From Pempheris klunzingeri (taxonomy: Eukaryota > Chordata > Actinopteri > Acropomatiformes > Pempheridae): a stretch of DNA of 64,000 bases. The DNA lies in the NCBI RefSeq assembly GCF_042242105.1, contig NC_092017.1, positions 22,175,432 through 22,239,431 on the forward strand, given 5' to 3'. The notes beneath the pieces were generated by a model, which had not been told where the DNA came from, ran no database searches, and saw only the letters and a list, made by a program, of their open reading frames with translations. Shown piece after piece: positions 1-21,983 of the stretch (position 1 is its first letter; every line of letters starts with the position of its first letter). Position numbers and translations under genes: made by a program.

Positions 1-3000
1 TACTGAAGTCCCCCCCTGCATTAAAAGAAAACCAAATCCTCACTGTGAGTAGGGAACACTCATGTGTTACAGATAAAGTTTCACAGAACAAAATCTGAAC
101 ACTGCACAGACATCCAAATTCAGAAACAACTCAAGAAACTTCAAGAAAATAGGTAAATGTACTCACTCATGTCAAGGCAACTGTATATTCTCCCGTTCTT
201 CTCAACAGGGCCTCCAACTATGTGAAGTTTCAGGCAGCAGAGCAATAATTGCTTGCAGTTGAACACATAACACACAACACAATACTGGGTTTGATTGTGT
301 ATTACATTTTCCTCCTTTGGTTTGTATGTTTAGTGCAGTACATATGGAACGGTTATGGAGATTGATGAGAGGACGGCTTTTTTGAACCTGATTTAAGGTT
401 AGACGACGCAGACACAGAGTGAAAATACACTGCACTGTTATACTTACAGTATACAAGAGATTTTAGCATTTTGAGGATTTATAGTAAAGTATAAAGCCTC
501 AATATCCAGTTTCTTTTGCATCTCAAAGCCTAGAAAAGGTCTCTCCATCAAGCACACACTTCAGAGGACAATGGGCTGTAGAAGTGTGGTGTTTCCCAGC
601 GTATTTGTCTTCTTATTGACCGAGAGCCAAGAGAAGAATGCATAAGGGGATATGGAGCTGCCTATGGACACAAGCCAGCCTCTACTCCACGTTTCTCAGT
701 TCAACTGTGTGGTCAGAAATGTTCCAAGACATCTTGCCCCGTTGCTGAACAGCTTTTATGGCCTCACACATCATCCTGTTCACTTGGGCTCCAAACCCAG
801 AAAACTGAGAGTGTTAAGATGGTGATTACTCACGTGGAGCCTGTACATCTATTGATGCCAGGTTTGTTGGGGTTGTCTGAGACTTTGCTAACCTCATACA
901 CCCCTGTCAAAGCTTGTTCACATCCAGTGGAGGAGCTACAGGTGATTTCTAGTTTTAACAATACAGACTAGATTAACTTTCCCATCTTCTCGCTTTGGCT
1001 AAACAGTCGAAAAATGAGGAGTTTGTTATTTCAAATTGAGTGGAATTTGCTGGTATGGTAAATAGGGTTTCAGATTTTTTGTGCTACATGCTTAGATTTG
1101 TCATTTTGGAGGAAAAACACAATAAAACGGTAAAGTGTACTTTCAGTCTCAGGGGCATACTGTCCATACTTTAAATTGGATATAATGAATTTATAGTAGC
1201 ACCTTCTGCTATAGCAGATATACATGCTTTGACTTTTTAATTGGGACTATGCAGGTGCCCACTCAGGCAGAGAGTTGTGTGTTTTCGACCATTAATTCAA
1301 TACTAATGAACCTAAGCATACTGCATTTTCCAGCGTCAAGACCAGCACATACATTACAGTTAGCATTAGCATCTTACTCTTAATTTTCTGGTTGGCTTGT
1401 TGTCTTACTGAGAGTTAGTTGGGGGAATCTCTGACATTAGTTTAACCTCTGTGCGCTCACTGGTTTGGGTTGTTAGCTTGGCAATGTAACCAGCAATGTA
1501 ATAAATTACTTTCTGTGCTGATAAAGTACAACAGCAGTAATGTGAACTTGTGGATGAGTGATAAGTAAAAAGATCAGGTGTATATTTCCCAGCTGGATAA
1601 ATACAATGGGACAAATCTCATTAAATAAGTGCTCAGCATCTGGCAAACTGGTAAACTGGACCATACTCTACTTTACAGTCCAAGAACAGTGTACACCACA
1701 CAGAAAGCAGCTCAATTTTACCCCTGGACCACGTAAAGGTCATTTCAACCATGATAATCATCACAACTGCCTGAGAACAATGTTATATCCTGCTAAGATA
1801 GTGTAATATAATCATTGGCAGCTCCCTGGAGATAAAACAACCTGAAAAAAAAAAAAGATGGCCGTTAAAGTTCTCGAGTGATGACATTAACTGGGAATTG
1901 AATTATTAGTTTTGGAAGCGACAGACTGGGATAAAATTATTTAATGTAGTCAGGCGTTATTGAAGCCTCAGTTTTCCTTATTCTAATACTGTATCACTTG
2001 ACACCGAAAATGGTGCATAAGGGAAGGCAAAGAATAACAGGGAACCACATGAACCAGAGGAGTAAAACCTGATGGCACACTGCAGAGCCCCACAGCTTAT
2101 GCTTTCCTTCGTCCTTACTTGAGGACTTTGAGAATGATGTCTTTGTCCTCCACGTTGCCCTCTTCTAGCAGGAGAGCAATGAACAGGCCGCTTTAAAAAC
2201 ACACGGCTCCATGCCAGCTCCAGAGAAAGCCATTTGGACATCTAATAGCTGCGGACCAGGCCAGCTTAATGTAAGCCTTATTGTGATTACCTGATGTAAT
2301 GACAGCCAATCCAAATACAGCCTGTAAGCCATTACAAGCCGAACAAGAGGAACACATTATGTATTGCACTATGTCAGCCTGACGGGATCTGAACAATGCA
2401 GCATGAAAAAGTTTCCACCCCGTTATTGTGACGCCTAAGGGAATAGAGAGGAACTGTTTGGGGCAGTTATACATCCCAAATGTCACAGATGGTACCTTTG
2501 AAGGCTGGCGACGGGCCTTAAAAGCCCTATCTTCGATCTCAATGTAAACACAGATGAAAGATTCGAGATATTTATTCCAATTTGGCTCTTAATAGTCAAC
2601 AACGCGATGTGAAATGTGTGCCTCATAGCTTGCGTCAGCGAAATTACAGGAAAGGTGAAATAGCAGAAACGCAACTTCGTCATACATCAAACCTTTCAAA
2701 TATCTGTGAGAAAATACAACTTGAACGGTCAATTAGTTCCAGCTCAGGAACTTTTACTATTTACCATGTGTTTAGGGGGGATTAGTGCAAACAGGTAGAG
2801 CTGATTGTGTTGGTCAGCATGAATGACACTGACATACATGACAGAAATTGGTGGAAAATATGCCATGTGTGACTGAGGCCAATTTTCCCTTTCGTGTTCA
2901 GAGCACCTGATTTTCCACCCTCACTCCTATTAACTAAATTGTAGCCAATTTACGTCCTGATATGGTAGTTGTGTGAGGGAAACGGTGACAGCAATCCAGT

Positions 3001-4334
3001 ACCTGTAGAATCTCAAATATTCTCATGCATTTCCGTCGTGAAAAACTACATTTGAAAGCATTAAAAAAAAGGAAAATCTGTTTCAGCTCTTGTCTGTTTG
3101 TCCTTAAATAAATAGCCTGTGGGATCCCCGACCACCTGACACTTCATAACTCTAATCGTTAATCAGGATTACGGTGACTATCTCATTACAGAAGACGACT
3201 TGTGAGAGAGGGAGAGGATTCATCGTTTCGTGCTTCTCTGCTTGCCTCAGGAATGTCTTTGGAGAGGCTTTTGGAGAAGCACTTTATTCTCCTGGAGGTT
3301 CGTCCTAAAGACTTGGCTCGCTCGATGCAGGACAGGATCTTTGCATTTATCTAGAACAATTTCCCGGCTGAAAAGAAGCCATCATTAATGCCACCCCACA
3401 CGCTCTCGTTTCAGCCTCTCCTATGAATGCTCACTTTTCTAAACCTGGGTCTGCTAAGGTAATTACAGCTGGCTCGAACACTTAGTCAAACACCAGCTGG
3501 TTTCATAAAGGAAAAGTGCAGAATCTATTAATACTTTGGGGTATTGTGTGTTTGTATGGCTATAACAGACATCTGGGTATTAATTAAATGCATTAAATAT
3601 GCAACCAAAAATGTAAAAAAAGAAAAAAAAAAGATTTAAAACACGAAACATGACATCAATACTTCTTTTATGTAAGGTTATTTTATTAATGGTGGATGTG
3701 TTAATTCTAAAAGGCTTTAGCTGTGGTTCATGGTTCAGGCTGAGAGGCTTTTTTGGTGGTTCTGGAGAATAAAGGGGATGGGAAGGCACCAGGTCAGTGA
3801 GGGATATGTGGGGTGAGGTTGCCCCAAACTGCTGATTTATGGTCAGTTTGGAAGTTTGGCCAATTTAATGATATAGTTCAGAAACAGATCTGGACAACAG
3901 CACAATTATTACATAATGGCTCCAGAAATTACTGTTTGGAATTGTTGTTGTACACTTTTGAATCTTTTCTTTTGAATCTTGTTTTCCTCAAGTGACAAAA
4001 GTTCACTAATTTCTTCAGTTTTTTTTAGAAGGTGTCAAGATAAATTATCTGACCCCTCAGGCTGGTTTTTATTCCTTGTTTTTAGAAAACAGCGCATTGA
4101 CACCCACTCTTGTGTAACACTAAACAATGGCAGTGGATAACTTTCAGTGTAAGACAAATCAAGAGCTCCTTGTGTATTTTCTTGTATTTAACCTGCAGTT
4201 TCAGTTTTTCGTCCAGCTCTGTTTCTAAGAGGACCAGGAACCGAAGCCAAGACAGCATTCAAGGGCAGCTTCACCCCTGAGAGAGCGGAGGTATCCTGTT
4301 GCTGAGGGTGAGTGGAGGCAGTGTGGCAGAGGAA
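1..4334. other. Intergenic region downstream of pgm1
   Basis: No convincing exon was found on either strand. Open frames here are short and lack splice context or recognisable protein similarity. In human the next gene beyond PGM1 is ROR1, so this stretch is probably the start of a pgm1-ror1 spacer, but no ror1 exon is visible. A TTTATT at 4,068-4,073 (AATAAA on the minus strand) is a plausible pgm1 poly(A) signal 262 bases past the stop. Stretches near 2,240-2,340 and 3,130-3,250 are non-repetitive and rich in TAAT-like motifs, which could be conserved non-coding sequence, but one sequence alone cannot show that. Confidence 0.6.
4068..4073 (-). terminator. Candidate pgm1 poly(A) signal
   Basis: AATAAA on the minus strand, 262 bases downstream of the pgm1 stop codon. 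It is the first canonical hexamer past the stop, so a short 3' UTR is likely. This is inferred from sequence only. Confidence 0.45.
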
Positions 4335-12578
<8,244 letters not shown>

Positions 12579-15500
12579 TCATTTGCCCATATTTCATACT
12601 TCATGCTTTGATATTGTAAATAAATGAATGGTATTTTGGTGCATGGTATCCTAATAGTTCACAGGGCCGTAGCCAGGATTTTAGAAATACTAGGGTCATG
12701 CTAAACCCCCCCTGCAGCCCACCATGCCCTTGGATAATATTTGTAATCTGTCTGTCAGGTATTCTATATAGTTAATAAGAGTTTGCAGAAGAAGTAACTG
12801 TAGCCCTGCTTGAAAAAAAACACAACCCTCTCATTTCCTCATTCATTTCAATGAGGGCAGTCAGCCGAAGGAGCAGTGGTACCACAGCAGAGGGCCCTGG
12901 GGTAGAAACAGCAACAGAAAAGCCATGACACAAGATCATTTAGCAAGACACTGCAGTGGCCAATCAAATGTATGCAAGCTCACTAAATAGCTGTGTAACG
13001 TGAATGCCACAGTTGTACTGTTGATCTCGCAATCGTCATGCAGAAAATGAAATAACTGTCACAGTGACTTTCCACAGCTGTAAAATCCTGTCGCAGACTA
13101 TTATGATGTGCTGAGTATCTGATGAGCTTTCAAACCAGTGGATCGAGTACTTAAATTTGACTTAGATCATTTTGACTAGCAACTCAAAGGAAGGCATGTA
13201 CTTTATGTATTCAGTTAACCGGGCAATTATATTTTCTGTAAATTTTACGCCATGTGCACACTGACAGCCTCAAATAAAATAGGTATGTATATATAATTTT
13301 GTTGGCCTAAAAGTGGTAAAATTGAAACATTTATAACTGAAAATATTGGAATTCGCCTGTAAAATATTGCCATGTGTAGGTTTTGAACTGTAAAATGTGA
13401 CGTCCTCTGAGATTACGAAACTGAAAGTTCACAAAAACTACAAAGAAAGAGCAGAATACAGAAGACAGGACAGTGTCCTCAATGGTAGCTCTGACCCTGA
13501 TGGTGCAAGTAATATTCCCAAAATAGACATTCAAATTTCTAGCTTTGTGTCAGTATACAGACAGCCACCCTGCTTAAGTGCCCCTGAGCAAGGCATGCTG
13601 GCCCTTACAACCTCCTGTAGCACGAGACATTATAGTCTTAACCTCCAGATATAAATGCTAATGAAAAAAACAGCAGTTTCCCATGAAGGACCTACAAAGC
13701 TTCACATGTTGAGCAGACTTTTGTACCCGTTATGTCAGGAACCATTCACAGAAGGGTCAATGACTGCGAGGCTTGTTGTCCAAAACTTTACACCAGCTAG
13801 GTAGAAAATCTGGATAGAAATTAAGTAGCATAGTAGCATAATAAATTCTCTAATAAGTCAGTACAATTAAATAAATTGAATACCACAAAGTTACCACAAG
13901 AAACACTCAGAGAGAAAGATTCTGCAACGCAACTCTCAATTTTGAGTAAAAGGGAGAATTTTGCAGTGGGGATATTGTGAAATAGTCCACTTCAGTTTGC
14001 TGCTGTTTGCCTGTTGCATCATGGTGTGTTTGATCATAAGTAGACCAAAGTTTACCTTCAGATTTGCCACCATGACAGCAGGGTGTGTGTGTGTGTGTAG
14101 GTTGCTCTTCAACCAGGATATGCAGGTTTCTATACAATATCTATAGACAAATGATATTAATAATGCATATCATTGTATCTGTCAATAGCCATAAGAGAAG
14201 GGCAAATGCCAAATCCATACCAGACTCAACTTACTCGATTATAGAAATTAATATTATTAGCTTACTATTAGTCATAGTAGGACCCTTGATCTTATTAACA
14301 TGTGATTGATTCCCTATTCCAATTTATGGCCACTTTTGATTTATTGGCACTTTCCATGTTTATTTCAATTTTCGATTTTTTCATGTAACTGAACCATGCA
14401 AATGAATTAGAAGTTCTAAAAACAAAATCACAGCGTGAAAAAGAAACAAAGTTAGATCTGTCTTAAAACATATTGCGTAATGATTTTAAATGCAGAATGA
14501 CAGTCAGACTCACAAAGCAGATATTCATATTGGTTCACTAACTCCGAAACCCGACTGCCCTGAGCAGTCGAGTGTTACTAAACCTCTGTGTTGGGAAAGG
14601 AAGAGCAGACAGGGGCTCGGGACATTAAATACATCTCACATGCTATGTGGCATTTAGTTAGCCGGCTCTACTGTTTCAGACGTGAAAGTCAAAGGGCAAA
14701 TAATGGCCTTAGAGATATAAATAGGAGGTCAAGAGTGTTCTCAACTGGAAAGGCCAAGGGCAAATAAAGTTTAGACCTGAGCGCAATGCAAAGGAATGCA
14801 TTTCAATGCCAACCCAAAATCCCCACTGCCACATACTGTATTAACAGTATGGCCAGTAGCTACAGTACATAGTGACAGATTTCATGCAGGCTGAAACAGA
14901 CTGTAAGTACAAGAACTAAGGTACAGTCTGTCATTTAAATGTAAGAAGAATACCCAGAAAGCATTGATTCAATGAGCAATGCTTGGTTAAAACCAGGCTA
15001 TAGTTGGTTATAAAATATGTGTTTCTTTAAATGTCCAAGTTACATGTAACTATTGTTTCATAAAGCATTTAAATATCTATATTTCAATCTGAAGTAAGTC
15101 TTAACTACATGGACCAGCTCTGAACTCCTCCTCACACGTCCAACAGGACAGTGCTAAAATAGTATTGAAACACCTGAGCTACATGTCAGTGTTCACTTTT
15201 GATTCTCAGCCGTCACTGGAGTCAACTGGATGTTCAAGACATCACTGTTTGCTTATCCTATTTGAGGAGAACTGAAGGATCCAATGTGGATAAATACAAT
15301 GTGTGATCCAACGATACAGATCTACTGCCTTTATTTTATATATTTCCAGTTGAAACAAGATGTTGATGTGGAGCATAATGAAGAGTTGCATTCAAAAGTG
15401 TAAAACCAAACAGATATCAATTAAGGGATGTCTGCGATAGGAATATTATAATAATAATATTTACATGATAAAATAATAAAATGTTTAAATAAAATCTTTG

Positions 15501-15883
15501 CAAGGCAAGTTTGTTAGGCAAAAATGGTGAAAATTAATGCTCATTTAATTGTGATTCCAGGACATTGTAGGAAGACCATGCCGTGCATAAGCCTGCCTGA
15601 AACTCAATGAATATTCATGTTGTAAATAACTCTATTCTAAAATAATTTCAATGTACAAAAACATTTGTACTGATGTTACATAAAGTTACACAGCACAGCA
15701 TCAGATATACGAGAGGACTTAAATTTACGGTTAATTAATGACGACAATGTCCTCATTTAAAGGATGAATTATTAATATAAGTGTCATGTTGGCAATTTAG
15801 CCCTTCATCTATGCATTGTGCACACTTAAGAGGTTAATTTTTGTTAGGGGAATTTTAAAATTCTCTTTAGTAACCATAACATG

Positions 15884-15884
<1 letters not shown>

Positions 15885-15926
<42 letters not shown>
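15885..15926. repeat. (CA)21 microsatellite
   Basis: Uninterrupted CA dinucleotide tract in the pgm1-efcab7 intergenic region. Confidence 0.98.
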
Positions 15927-15928
<2 letters not shown>

Positions 15929-16384
15929 GGCACGACAAAAACAGCAACAACCATTATCGGCTGTACTTTTTTGACTACATCTCGTGCTGACATCAATGGT
16001 TAACACCTCTGACACACAGAGTCACTGAGCTTCTGAAGCATTGGTCATGAAGGTGGGCCTGATCAAGCTGCTAAGCACAGAGACTCTCATGGTGCTGCGC
16101 TCTGACACATGAAACTTTCCAAAGCACATAGGTAAGCTGGCAACATGGAGCTTCTAAAAGCTGAAATGATGAGGCAGCTTTCCTTTTCCTTCTTAGTTAC
16201 AATAAAATTACAATTACAATAATTTGTTCCAGCACTGACGTCAGTTTTCATATTGCCAGTGGATATAGAACAATTTCTATTCATTATGTAGCCTATAAAC
16301 CACTGGTTCAGGAATAATGTTTGGCCATCACTTTCCTGTATTACTAGCATAGACAAACTTTGAATCCTTGATGGAAGCACAGAT

Positions 16385-19300
16385 TTATGTGCAGGGTAGT
16401 ATGGTCTCCACACAGTTGTAGGTCCAGTCCTCTCTCTCATTGATGGGCAGGACGTGTTGGCATACCTGGAAGACAAAACCCACATCTTTGAGTAATATCC
16501 GAAATGCCATATAGTAAATTCATTCCATTGCACCGGCACATCAGTTAAATTAAAATCATTTTCTTTTCCAGAGTGAATAGTTTAATTGTACATATAAAAG
16601 GGATGTAAGTCACGGTTTAGGTTTCTTTTTTATGTCGTAATAACCAAGAAATCATTTTCAGGAAGACTTCGTACCATTTTAGTCCTGGCTGGCACCTCAA
16701 CGGCAAACACACTCATGCCTCTACTGCTGCAGCAGTTCCTGTTCTGCTCGTTGTTTACATGGACAGTCACTTTCAGGTTGGTCTGCAATACAAACGGCGC
16801 TGGTCAGCTATCTTGACTTCAAACGACAGACAAAGCAGAAATTAGCCACAACAGTTTAACAAACAGATGAACACTGTTCGGAGACAAAAGTATGTTACGT
16901 GGGCCGTGGATGTGTTTATAAGACAATACAACACCCTCCTCGTAATCCCTCAGCTGCTAGTGTCATTGTAGTTAAATTGTAAAATATGGCTAAATATAAA
17001 ACAAGGTAAATGACAAATAAACACTCTCATGTGGACTTGATCAACTGCATTCAACTTTAGCCATTTCCCTTATTCAGTGGTTCCTTTGTATCACCGGGCC
17101 ATTCTTTCTGAGGAGTTCCCGTTGCCATGACAATCAATACGATGGTCGCATATCAATTACAAAGAGGGTAAATGTTCTCTACAACCATATACTGTAGACA
17201 GAGTTTCTAAAACAAACACGGGAAAGTGCTATCATCCTCACCAGATACTGTATATAGACTTACTCTCTGTACAACAGACACACACACACACACACTTTGC
17301 ACACTGCTTAACATTTATAAATAATGATAACTGTTTCTGTCACTCTGTTCCGTTTTCTCACTTTTTTGATGAAAGCTTGTTCATTGACAGTCTTTAATGT
17401 TGGACTATCACCCCCCCAGTGGCCATTAGGATGCACGGTGATTTGACAATTGTATTGAACCAGGAACATTCCCCTGCTTAAACTACGTAGGGAACTTCAG
17501 ATCCATGACGCTGTATGTCCCTGTGTCACATTTCTCTATTCTAATTGCAAACTGTATCTGCACAGTCAGATAATCATTCTTCCTCAACAAAATTTGACGT
17601 CTACCTTGTTGGCTATTAGTGAGGAGATCCTGTGCTCCCCTCGGTAGGTGTAGATGAAGACGTTGTCTTGCCCCCTCAGTGCTTTGGCCCCTGTCCTGGC
17701 TGTGATGGACTTCTGGAGGGCCTGGTTCAGAAGCTTGGGCCCTGAGTCCATACTTAACGGCTGGATGGATGGCTGAGCGCCTTCACAGTGTACATCTATC
17801 AGGAATGGACAGGCCTGGCAGAGAAGGACGTAAGGGAGTTCTTTCAATTAGCTGGTCGGATTCAAGTCAGAATTTGAAAGCTTGGATGTGTTTCTCTCTG
17901 TATGTGTATGGGAGAAACAGGAATCGACCGTCAATTCAGAAGCTAATGGCTTATTGAAGTTAAAAATGTGTTGTCCTAACGTGTAAAATCTCAGCCCTAA
18001 ATTACAGCATATTGAATCTATCTCATGTCATATTAAAACTGACTGAAATCTGTGTTATTACATGTGATTGTTTTAAGTGAGAGCAGATGTGTAAAGTCAC
18101 CTCCACTAGCTCTAGCATTCGGTTGTAGCCCATGGCTTCCAGAGTGACCCACAGGTCTGCAGGGTCTCCATCTTTCTCTGTGGCCTCCATCAGGTTCAGC
18201 TCCATGAAGCCCTGCCGTGTCAGCTGGTTCTTTCTCATATCAAAGTTCTCTATACGCCCAAAAGAAGTAATGAACCATGACGAAACCATCCGCCATACAC
18301 CAATTTTACATTAACTTAACATATACAGTATGTAACACTAGCCATTCCATGTATTGATGCCATAATGAGAATGATTACCTTTGCAGACAGCCCAGGCGTC
18401 CTTGTCACATTTCTCTCCACTGGTCCTTAGCTCAAAGAAATTGTACTCCTCTAGACTTAGCAAACCGTTTCCATCCAAATCTATCACCTCAAAGATGTCA
18501 GACAGCACCTCCCTGTGGCACAAAGGGAGTAACACAGGCAAATGTCATACAGGACTCAAGCCTGGACTCGATCATCTGTGCAAATTTCAACTCATCTATC
18601 CATCCTTTCAGCTGCTATGGTGGAAACGAAGCTAGCAAAGCAGCCAAGACTTTTCTCCAGGCCTGAGTCCACAGACTAAATTGACAACATTAAACTTTAA
18701 ATATTAATGCATAATCTCAATTTTTGGTCATTAGGTTAAACTGGTGACATTTGATAAATCAGACTTTACTATGTGGTGTGTTTTTACAAGACTGATGTTG
18801 GAATGAAACACACACACCTGAGCTCCCTGGTGAGATCCAGCTCTCCGGTGTCAGTCCTGCAGACAAGCTCTATAGGTTTATTGAAAAGGCTCTTTTTGCT
18901 CCGTTTCTTTAGTTTGGAGCCACTAGTGAAGGGGAGCAGGTAGTAAGTCCCAGCATTCAATTCTCCTTTCCAAACATACTTCTGCAGGAACAAGAATTAG
19001 CATAGTTAAAATACTAAGCAAATATCTGAAGGGAGTAGATATATTTAAACATTTAAATATCTGGGGTAAATATTTGGTGATTTTTGTATCAACACACAAA
19101 CTCTTAGATGAAGCATCATTGGGAATTATTAAAAATAAATGACACTGAATATGAGGACATCACATCCCACAACACGCACGTACTTCTTTGTCTTTTGACT
19201 CAGTGAAGCACGCTAAAGTTGAGTCCTCTTTGGTTTCACCCGCTGACATGACAAAAAGAGCTGTGTCCACCGTCATCCACGGAGAAGGCTTGTCTGAAAT

Positions 19301-21944
19301 AAATAACACAGATGCCAGGCTATTGCATAGATTATTACATGACATGTTCACTTATAAAAAAAACCATGATATATGTGTAGTGCACATAAGCTCAATATAT
19401 CTAGGATTATGTTGTCTTTTCTAATTCGCTGTACAAACATTTCAAGAGACCAAAGACACTTTACAGCCATTTTCAACTTCTATCTTTTAACTTTTAGCTT
19501 GTTGTTACTTAGATTGCTGTCATAAATTATTGTGCAATCACATGACAGCGCAAAGGCCGATAAAGGAAGCCACTTTTTAACCATTTTTTATGATTTATAT
19601 GTAATGTCAAACAGTGCCAGTACCAGGTCTGTGGCTGAGGCTGAGTGGTTGGATGGTTAGGTAGACGTTGGTTGTTTGGGGGACGTGGAGTTGGTATTGC
19701 AGAGAGCCGATACTACCATCGTCCTCCAAGAAGAAACAGCCTTTCACAGAACTGTGATGCCACTCCTGGAAAAATGGATACCATTTCTGCTTAATGACAG
19801 TCCCACCACATGCATACGAACTGATATAAGGTGGCTAATAAAGCAGAAACGTAATGATTCTCAGAACCAGCTGTACCATTTTAAACCCTTCAAAGTATCG
19901 TGTATACAGCATATCACATTACGTGTATCCTAATATACTTTGCTATGGATGGCCTCTTGACAACAAAATGCATTTATTCATTCAACAGAAACCAAAACTA
20001 ATTTGCGGTTCCTATTAAAAGTGGGATTGATCTTGTGACAGGGGAAGTATATTTTGGCATGAAAAAGTGAATTAAGCAGTCAGTCATAACAGCGAGGCTG
20101 CTCACTTGATTAACAGAAACTGCCAATGTGATAATTACCACGACAACCTTCAGGGGGCATATTCGTAATTATTTATGTCAACTCAGCAGCATGTAAAGTC
20201 TTGTTGTACTCATGCTGATCCAGAGGAGGGCAGAAGTGTTACACTGTGCTTCTGCTGAAGACTGAAGTAAATCTCCCTCCGGTCCCTGATATGGCAAATT
20301 GGAGTCCATTTAACTTTGATAAATACAGCCTTTTCAATCTTGAGCCAGCGGTCATTCAAAACTATCAAGAGGCTACTTTGGCAATATTTATGAATCCTAA
20401 TATTTCTCTCATTTTGAAATCCTGTTGTTCCTGAAATGAGGTAATAATTTGAAATTGAACAAGAACATCAAAACAAGGAAGTTTTCCTTCCACTCATTGG
20501 AGACACATTAAATGAAAACACAGTTGGTGTGGACACACAGTAAGAGGACACTGAGGGCCGAGCAAGTCTGGAATAGGCTATATGTCCTTTTAGTGGACAA
20601 ATAAATCAGCAAGTTAAACAAAGAAAGTACCATAAAGACGGAGCATGTCACTCCTTCAGAGAAAAGCCATTTTCTCAAAGTATTTATCTTGGGCTGTGAA
20701 AGGCATAAAGATCAAACCATAACACTTCTGTGGTTTGTCCAGACAGTATTAAATGAAGGAAATTGCCATGGGCACCCACCCATTGCTTAAAGACATCAGA
20801 ATTAATGCCCCCATAGAGAGAGGGTCAGCCTGCAGACTAGTATAGGTGCTGTCACCTGCTCCGGCCACAGGTCTGATTTACTGCTACGTGGAGGGTCGCA
20901 GGACACCAAACTAGCCACAAACACAATCACACACATTTAAACCACGACTTCTACCTTATCTTATGGTCCTTATAATTATAACCTATACATAAAAATGTCC
21001 TGAGAATTAAGAATATTTCTTACAGGTTGTGCCTGTATTCGTGACTACATTTGCATCCCACACGGCACACACACACGTACACATACACACCACTACAAAA
21101 ACACAGCCTGCCCTCCACCCACCCCCTCCCAATTATCAGCCTGTGGCAATATAGCAGCCAATATAGCGAGCAGAACTTCCCTCAGAGGTAATCTCTGGGC
21201 ACACATTCTTTTACCTCGATGATGTCTGGCCCTTTCCAATCTCAACACAGCGGTAGGACCTGAGTGATGGAGCAGGGGGCTGTTATTTTTATTTATTTAT
21301 TTTTTCTTGCTGCAAAGCAAACCAGCCGGGGTTAAGCCAAAAAGAGTGAAAACAGAGTGTGGGATCAATACAGCGTATATCTATCCACCCTGGGCAAAAT
21401 TCGCCCATCAAAAACAGTGGGTAACAGTAACACTGGGAGAGCAGTGCAGCTGCAGGGTCCGTGTTATCATGAAGTCTCCCACTGCAGCCCACATACAAAG
21501 ATTTACAGGTTTTGTCAGCGATAGTACAAACTGTTGCTTATAATATGTAGTAAACTAATACTGCAAACCATGTAATGATGAGCTATTATTCTAAATAACT
21601 GTATCAAATTTGATTTTAAAGTTGTTTAATCAAGCAAAAAAAAATGTACAGATTTGCTGTTTTACTCTCTTTTATATCATTCTAAATTTAGGGGTTCTGG
21701 AGTTTTTGACGTTTTCTAAACTTAATGATGAATCAATTAATCTGAAAAGTAATTGACAGAATACTGATAATGAGTTGCACAGCGAAAGTCATTATGACTA
21801 TACGGGGGGGGGGGCACCTGTAAGCCTGAGGGCTCTTGTGTTTTGCTGGCCTTGGTGCTGCTGGATGTCATCGTGATTGGATTCGACAGGGATGATCGTC
21901 TGCTGCGAGCCGAAGAAGGACGAGAGGATGATCGGCTGTCTGAG

Positions 21945-21983
<39 letters not shown>

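Noticed and set aside
12661..12900. GGGCCGTAGCCAGGATTTTAG segment resembling a dispersed element
   Set aside because: The motif seems familiar from repeats, but there is too little flanking similarity to define an element or its ends.
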